From: Copromyces sp. CBS 386.78
Lineage: Eukaryota; Ascomycota; Sordariomycetes; Sordariales; Sordariaceae
Reading direction: 5' to 3'
Length of the DNA: 64,000 nt
Assembly (NCBI GenBank): GCA_030685235.1
Contig: MU839155.1
Location: 161,060-225,059 of the forward strand
Part shown: positions 58,990 through 64,000 of the stretch, piece by piece
Layout: each line of letters begins with the position of its first letter
How positions within the stretch are numbered: position 1 is the stretch's first letter
The notes under the pieces: model-generated
What the model was told of the DNA's origin: nothing
The model's input: only the letters and a program-made list of their open reading frames with translations
Database searches by the model: none
Position numbers and translations under genes: made by a program

Positions 58990-60720
58990 AACGTACGTTA
59001 TTTAATATAATTAAGTAACGCTATTAGTTATTAAAGAATAGGAGGTTACGAAGGCCCGAGTCTATAATTCCAAATAATAATAATATTATTATAAACGAGG
59101 GTATCCTCTTAAACGCCTTATAATAGGCCCAATTATTAAAATATATTATAAACGACAACGTCGAAGTATTTAATGTACTAAATTATATTAATGAATTGGA
59201 GAATTTAAAAATACTAATAGAGAGTTCTAACTTCCCTACTAACGAAAAAAATTATTTAGCAACTTTAAACGGCCTCTTTCGTACTAATATAATTATAGCT
59301 TTTATTATAGCTATTATTTAATATTTAGCGAAGGTTAAATTTATTTATAATAATACCCTTATTAATTCCTTCGGCCTAACCGAAGGAAAAGTATTTTAAA
59401 TAATTATTAACTTTATTGCCCGAATAATTAGGGTATTTAATTATTATTTTACTACTACTATTAAAGAGTTTCGGAATTTTTAATCCGAATTTTAATTTAA
59501 GAAAGAATAATATACTAATATTTTCAACGAATATAAATAAGTTTTAAAAGACTTTTACTAAGTTTAAGAATAGTTTTATTAGGTTTATACCGAATTTAAT
59601 AACGTACGAAGCCTTATTTAGAAAGCGTAGGCCGTTTTCGCTATAAATTAATAGAATTATTATATTGCCTAAACTACTATAAATAGTAGTATAGGTATAG
59701 TAAGGTATTAGAAGCCGCTCTTCCCAAACCCTAAACCTTTTGTAACTATTTAAAAGGATTATATTAAATATAATAAGGTGTATTTAATGTAAAAGGGCTG
59801 TATCCTTTCTATTTGGACTTTAGATATTATTAAATTCCCCGATAAAAGGATTAAAATTATTTACGTAAATTACTTATTTAGTTTTAAAATAATTACTTTA
59901 ATTAATAAGGATATTTAAAAAATCTTTATAAACCCTAATAATTCCGAAGTATAATAATAGAAAATAAGTATCGAATTCCTATCCTTTTTAGATATTTATT
60001 ATAATAATACGGATTTATATTTAAATACCGCCCGTAAATTTAACGAATGTAATAGGAAAACTATTTCTTCGCCAATTTTAAAATAGAATATATTAAAACC
60101 GTTAACCGCTATAATTTAAATAATACTATAAAAATATATTATTTACGAAATAAAATCTCTTAGAAATTTCGTACTTTCTTTATTTATTAACGAACCTTCT
60201 CCGCCGAAAACGATTTTAAAGAATAGTTATTATTCTATTACGATTTTACGTATAATATTAAAGACGACGATTATAAATCGAAATCTGTTATTAGTAAGAC
60301 TTTTAATTCGAATTCTAATAATAATTTTAGAAAGACCGTTAGTAAGGGAAGTAATATTATAAACCTTAACGTTATTTACGTTTTACGTACCGTTTATAAT
60401 AACGTTATTAAATATTAGAATAAGAATAATTTATATTGTAAATATAGAAAAGAAGGGTATATTATAAGGAATTGCTATAATAGTATTAATTATAGCGATT
60501 ATAGCCTTTAAATCGGTAATAGAAGGGGTTGAAGAGGTAATAAAGGAGGCCGAAATAGCCGAAGAGGAGGTAGAAGAGGCCGGGGAAGCGGAAATTCCGG
60601 TTAAAATACTAAGAATATTAATAATAACGGTGGTACTAATATTAACCCTTTAGTGGCCGGCTAGCGGGGGTATAATAATAATATAAATTTCCGTACTATA
60701 GACGTATTACAGGATTAGGC
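58990..60720 (+). pseudogene. Gag relic 1 with mutated zinc knuckle
   Basis: The plus frame has readable stretches (ENLKILIESSNFPTNEKNYL, TLNGLFRTNIIIAF, NSFGLTEGKVF) and a C-x2-C-x4-H-x4-C knuckle at 60,434-60,475. There the first two Cys and the His are now Tyr and only the last Cys survives. An Arg/Gly/Asn-rich tail follows (RRGRGNKGGRN), typical of retrotransposon Gag C-termini. Stops are frequent. Confidence 0.6.
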
Positions 60721-60723
60721 CTA

Positions 60724-60970
60724 TGATATGCCCACCCTGCACTGCCTCTTAGATGTGCCATAACCATCGTCATAGCACGGTCACGTACAGGGTTATATAC
60801 GCGCACGGCCTAGCTTCTAGGGCTCTCGCCCATATAGCCAGTCCTCCGTACACATCCTTCCTTTCCTCTCCTTCGCACAATAACATATATTTTACCCTAC
60901 CCCTAATAATACCTTACCCCGTAATAATTTATTGTACTTACTATCGCGCTACGTACGCTTAAGGGAGATA
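60724..60970. other. Low-RIP island, possible LTR or leader
   Basis: Keeps CpA and TpG dinucleotides and normal GC, in contrast with both sides. It starts TGATATGCCCACCC and lies just upstream of the second gag relic, a position expected for an LTR. A chance 69-codon frame lies inside. Two copies of AATCGCTCCGCAAT follow at about 61,007-61,036. Confidence 0.35.
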
Positions 60971-61099
60971 AATTCAAATTACGTTTAATATAAAAAAAAT
61001 TATTCAAATCGCTCCGCAATCAATCGCTCCGCAATTAAAAGACTCGACCCCTTATAAATGGGGTAAATAAAAATTCGGTTGTAAATAGTACAATTCGAG

Positions 61100-62745
61100 C
61101 TAGGTAATATAAATATTAGCCTTATTTCTTTTTCCCTACCTATTAATTAAAATAATATATTTAAAGAAATTACTATATCCGTATTGATTTAATAATTAAT
61201 AACGGACTAACTATAGGTTATTACTAATAATTTTATCGTAGTAACCGCTATTAGAATTTTCTAAACCTCCAATATTAACCCCGCGAATTAAATAATTTAC
61301 AATACCTTCGCTAAAGTACTTACAAACCTCAATAACGATCCTAATACTCGCGCTCTATTATATTATTCCGTAGACTACGCCCTTACGCTCGTATTAGTCC
61401 CAATATTCTACAATATTACCCTCGCCTATAACCGTCTTATTTACGACGACGTAATCGAAATTTACTTGCGCGCTTAGAAAGCCGAAGAAGATTTTACCGA
61501 ATCCTATTAAGAAATTAATCGTTTAAATATTTAGAATACTAAATTCTAATAAAGGATTAACGAATTTAAATAATCCTTTAATAATTTTAAAATTAATACT
61601 TTTAAATCTTTCTAAAAATAGAAAAATAAATATACCGAAGCTATTAATAAAATCTACGCTCAATTAAAATAAATTTAAAAAATTAAAATACTTATCCTTA
61701 TTATAGTAATTACGAACGTTAATAGTAACGGTTATAGGTCGGTATAATTATATATATATATTATTCTATTCGATAGTAAAAGAATTATTCTATTAGAGAA
61801 AATAGAGAAATATTATTCCTAGTATATAAAGGTTAAACTATATTAAATTAACGAGCCAATTTACTTCGCCCCTAAGTTTAAACGTTTTTCGTATATTATT
61901 AAATATTTCGAAGGCCCCCTTTTCGCGGCTATTAAATTAGCGTTAATTAATATCTTCGAATATTTAATTAATAATATTAAATAGAAATAGAAAACCGCTA
62001 TAAACCTTTTTAAAAAGTTCGATATTAAATATGATAATTCTAATTTTACTATTATTATTCATCGCGAATTAAACGACTTAAAAATAATTAAAAATATACA
62101 TTAGGCTATTTTTAAAAACCGTTTTACTATTTTTATTAATTAATATAATATAAATAATATTATAAAAATATACTTCCTTTGTAATAAAGTTATTAAGGCC
62201 GTTTATAATATTATTATTTACTAATACCCGCTTTTTACTAATAATAATTATAGTAAATAGCTCTAAATAACCCGTTTATTAATTTAAAGTTATAAAAATA
62301 ATATTTATTGCGAAAAGTTCGTTAACCCGTTTTATAAACCGTTTTCTTCAAATAATTATAATACTATTTCGTCTGCAAAATAGCCTATTAATTAGGGTAG
62401 TAATATAATAAACTTTAATTTTATATCCGCTATTAATATTATTATACGTAATATAATTTCGTAAAAGATTTTCGAATATTATATAAAAATTGGCGTATAT
62501 ACCCGTTACGGTCGCAAGAATTATTTCTCGGCTACTTACCGCAACTGTATTAATTTTAATAAAAATCCTCCCGTTTTTACCCGTAGTAGTCGCAATGGTC
62601 GTAACGGTAGAGGCAGTAGTAGAAGTAGTAGTAGGGGCGGTAATAATAATAATTCCGCTCCTTAATAAGGTTAATACGGCTACGGCTAATAAAATTATAA
62701 TTAGTAGGGCTATAGCTAATAGTATTAAATTAACGCTATAAACGC
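61100..62745 (+). pseudogene. Gag relic 2 with fully mutated zinc knuckle
   Basis: Plus-strand Gag-like text (YFEGPLFAAIKLALINIFEY, LFKKFDIKYDNSNFT, HRELNDLKIIKN) leads to a knuckle at 62,498-62,539. All four ligands of C-x2-C-x4-H-x4-C now read Tyr (Y-TR-Y-GRKN-Y-FSAT-Y). A Ser/Arg/Gly/Asn-rich tail follows. The pattern fits a Ty3/gypsy-type Gag. Confidence 0.65.
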
Positions 62746-63029
62746 TTAAGCGGTTAATAATAATACTATAATATTATAGTATTAATAAACCCCAATCCCC
62801 GCGTACGTCCCTAACTTCGTCAGCCCTATTTAAAATAACGAAATTAATTATATTAATTAGTAGGGAAATATATAACTTCTAAATTAAATTGTAATTAGAA
62901 ATAACTATTTATAAAATAGAGAAAGGAAAGTAATATTATTATATAGTTAAATATAATTAAAATTTATAGATTTTCTATAGATAGTTATTATAAATATTCC
63001 AATTTATTAAACCTCTTTATTTAATTGTC

Positions 63030-63310
63030 CAACGGATTATATAAAATATATTATTTAAATTTAATCAATAGTAATTATACCGTCTTAAGTTTTATTAATA
63101 AACGTTTTATTTATCGTTACTATCTCCCTTTTTTTAAATTTATAATACTTAAAATTTTATATCTTACTAATAGAAGCTCCGCCAAAAGTAATATTACTTA
63201 TTTTATAAAATTTATAATAAAAATAGGCTATTATTACGAAATTATCAACCTTCTTATTTACAACCTAACTAAAAATAACCTAATTATTCTAAACTACCTA
63301 TAATTAATTT
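63030..63310 (+). pseudogene. Retroelement aspartic protease relic
   Basis: A 92-codon frame open by chance after mutation. LNLINSNYTVLSFINKRF parallels the protease active-site region of Ty3/gypsy elements (D-S/T-G box, here N-S-N by G-to-A changes), then AKSNITYFIKFIIKIGYYYE and NLTKNNLIILNYL match the following beta strands and the L-x-x-Y/N-x-x-I-L-G box. It lies about 500 bases after Gag relic 2 on the same strand, in gag-pro order. Confidence 0.6.
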
Positions 63311-64000
63311 ATTATTCGCTAAATATCTTATAGCCTTATAATTCGTTCTAATTTACTATAATTTATAAAAAGCGTAGTTACCTCTTTAAGGGAATCTTTA
63401 GTACTAAACGGGAAGCCTTTATAACCGGCCTAATTACCTATATAATAAATTTAATATTTAAAAAAACTATTTACGAAGAGGTCCTAAACGAGGGCAAGCC
63501 CGATACTAAATTACGAATAGATACCCTTTACCGTATCTCTATCTTTATAATTATAAAACGAGCAGCCTACTAGCGGTTTAACCGTTTTTAAAACCGGATT
63601 ATTTACTATTTAAAGACCTTTACAATTAATAAAATACTAGCGGGCCCTAACTAAACTATTATATTTAACGCCGTCCTTTTCAATATAATCCCCCCCCTTC
63701 TACTATAGATAATTTTAATATTTTACCGGGTAACTAAAAGATTCTATACTATTACTATAAATTATTAAATTTAAATCCGTCGCCTCTATATCCTAATAAA
63801 TCTTATTAACTCTAACGATATTAAGGAATTATCTACCGCCGCCTTTAATTAATTAATAAAAAAATATAACCTCTAAATTATTTATACTATAAAGGCTAAT
63901 ATAAATAAAGAGCGACTCTACTCGCACCGTCAGAAAACTCTACTCGGACCGTGATCCACTTTTTCCCTCACACATATCCCTAACCCTCGCGCGGCCACAG
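63311..64000. other. End of RIP block and return to normal sequence
   Basis: A plus frame with pieces such as KREAFITGLITYIINLIF and NEGKPDTKLRIDTLYRISI suggests another decayed coding region that I cannot name. It is probably part of the same element. The last ~90 bases have ordinary GC content. Confidence 0.35.

Larger units (their letters stand above)
58300..63910. mobile_element. RIP block with LTR-retrotransposon relics
   Basis: AT-rich, stop-filled DNA with remnants of at least two plus-strand gag regions and one protease, separated by less mutated islands that may be LTRs. Composition returns to normal after about 63,910, where a short direct repeat (CTCTACTCG followed by ACCGT, twice) marks the border. 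The relics are in series, suggesting fragments or tandem/nested elements. Confidence 0.7.

Noticed and set aside
60753..60962. 69-codon plus frame in the low-RIP island
   Set aside because: No homology signature; the island has the position of an LTR or leader.

Overview
The window is from a filamentous ascomycete and most likely Neurospora or a close relative. The evidence is short introns (about 50-70 bp) with GTAAGT/GTGAGT donors and GCTAAC-type branch sites, typical Sordariomycete proteins, and two AT-rich blocks in which CpA and/or TpG are almost absent. That loss is the signature of repeat-induced point mutation (RIP, C-to-T change in duplicated DNA). The species call is inference.

Layout. 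From 1 to 5.2 kb there is a decayed F-box-like copy followed by an apparently intact F-box-like paralogue in the same orientation. A stomatin/SPFH gene lies at 6.6-7.8 kb. From 9.9 to 15.4 kb, on the minus strand, is a cluster of broken, mutually related gene fragments with stops and frameshifts. The dense housekeeping stretch, 15.5-25.2 kb, holds sec18/NSF (minus), a CIR_N/LENG1-like splicing-associated gene (plus, divergent from sec18), a lipocalin-like conserved fungal gene (minus, convergent), an RGG-rich protein with a 29-Asn tract (plus) and kxd1 (minus). After about 5 kb of gene-poor DNA come the CTP-dependent diacylglycerol kinase dgk1 (minus, 30.3-31.5 kb) and the ribosome-biogenesis helicase spb4 (plus, 32.9-35.0 kb).

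From 35,670 to 46,285 lies a nested transposon. A PIF/Harbinger-type DNA transposon has 37-bp terminal inverted repeats, a 3-bp TAA target duplication, a Myb/SANT-like ORF on plus and a DDE transposase on minus. A Tad1-like LINE (ORF1, APE endonuclease, RT, RNase H, all on minus; about 6.8 kb) is inserted inside the Harbinger Myb/SANT ORF. The LINE is RIP-mutated on both strands. The Harbinger right arm is mutated on one strand only. An intron-containing tRNA-Glu(CTC) gene sits 56 bp outside the right end.

From 46.4 to 51.2 kb is gene-poor DNA leading into a very large RasGEF gene (Lte1-like, about 1,870 aa). A second RIP block, about 58.3-63.9 kb, carries remnants of at least two LTR-retrotransposon gag regions, in which nearly all zinc-knuckle Cys/His codons have become Tyr, and a retroviral-type protease remnant.

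How the genes relate: the intact genes are unlinked housekeeping functions (membrane fusion, lipid metabolism, ribosome biogenesis, splicing, endosome/lysosome complex, Ras-type signalling) with no obvious operon-like or cluster logic. The most interesting biology is the layered transposon insertion and genome-defence history at 35.7-46.3 kb, and a milder transition-only decay of duplicated genes at 10-15 kb. I found no CRISPR, rRNA or biosynthetic gene cluster.
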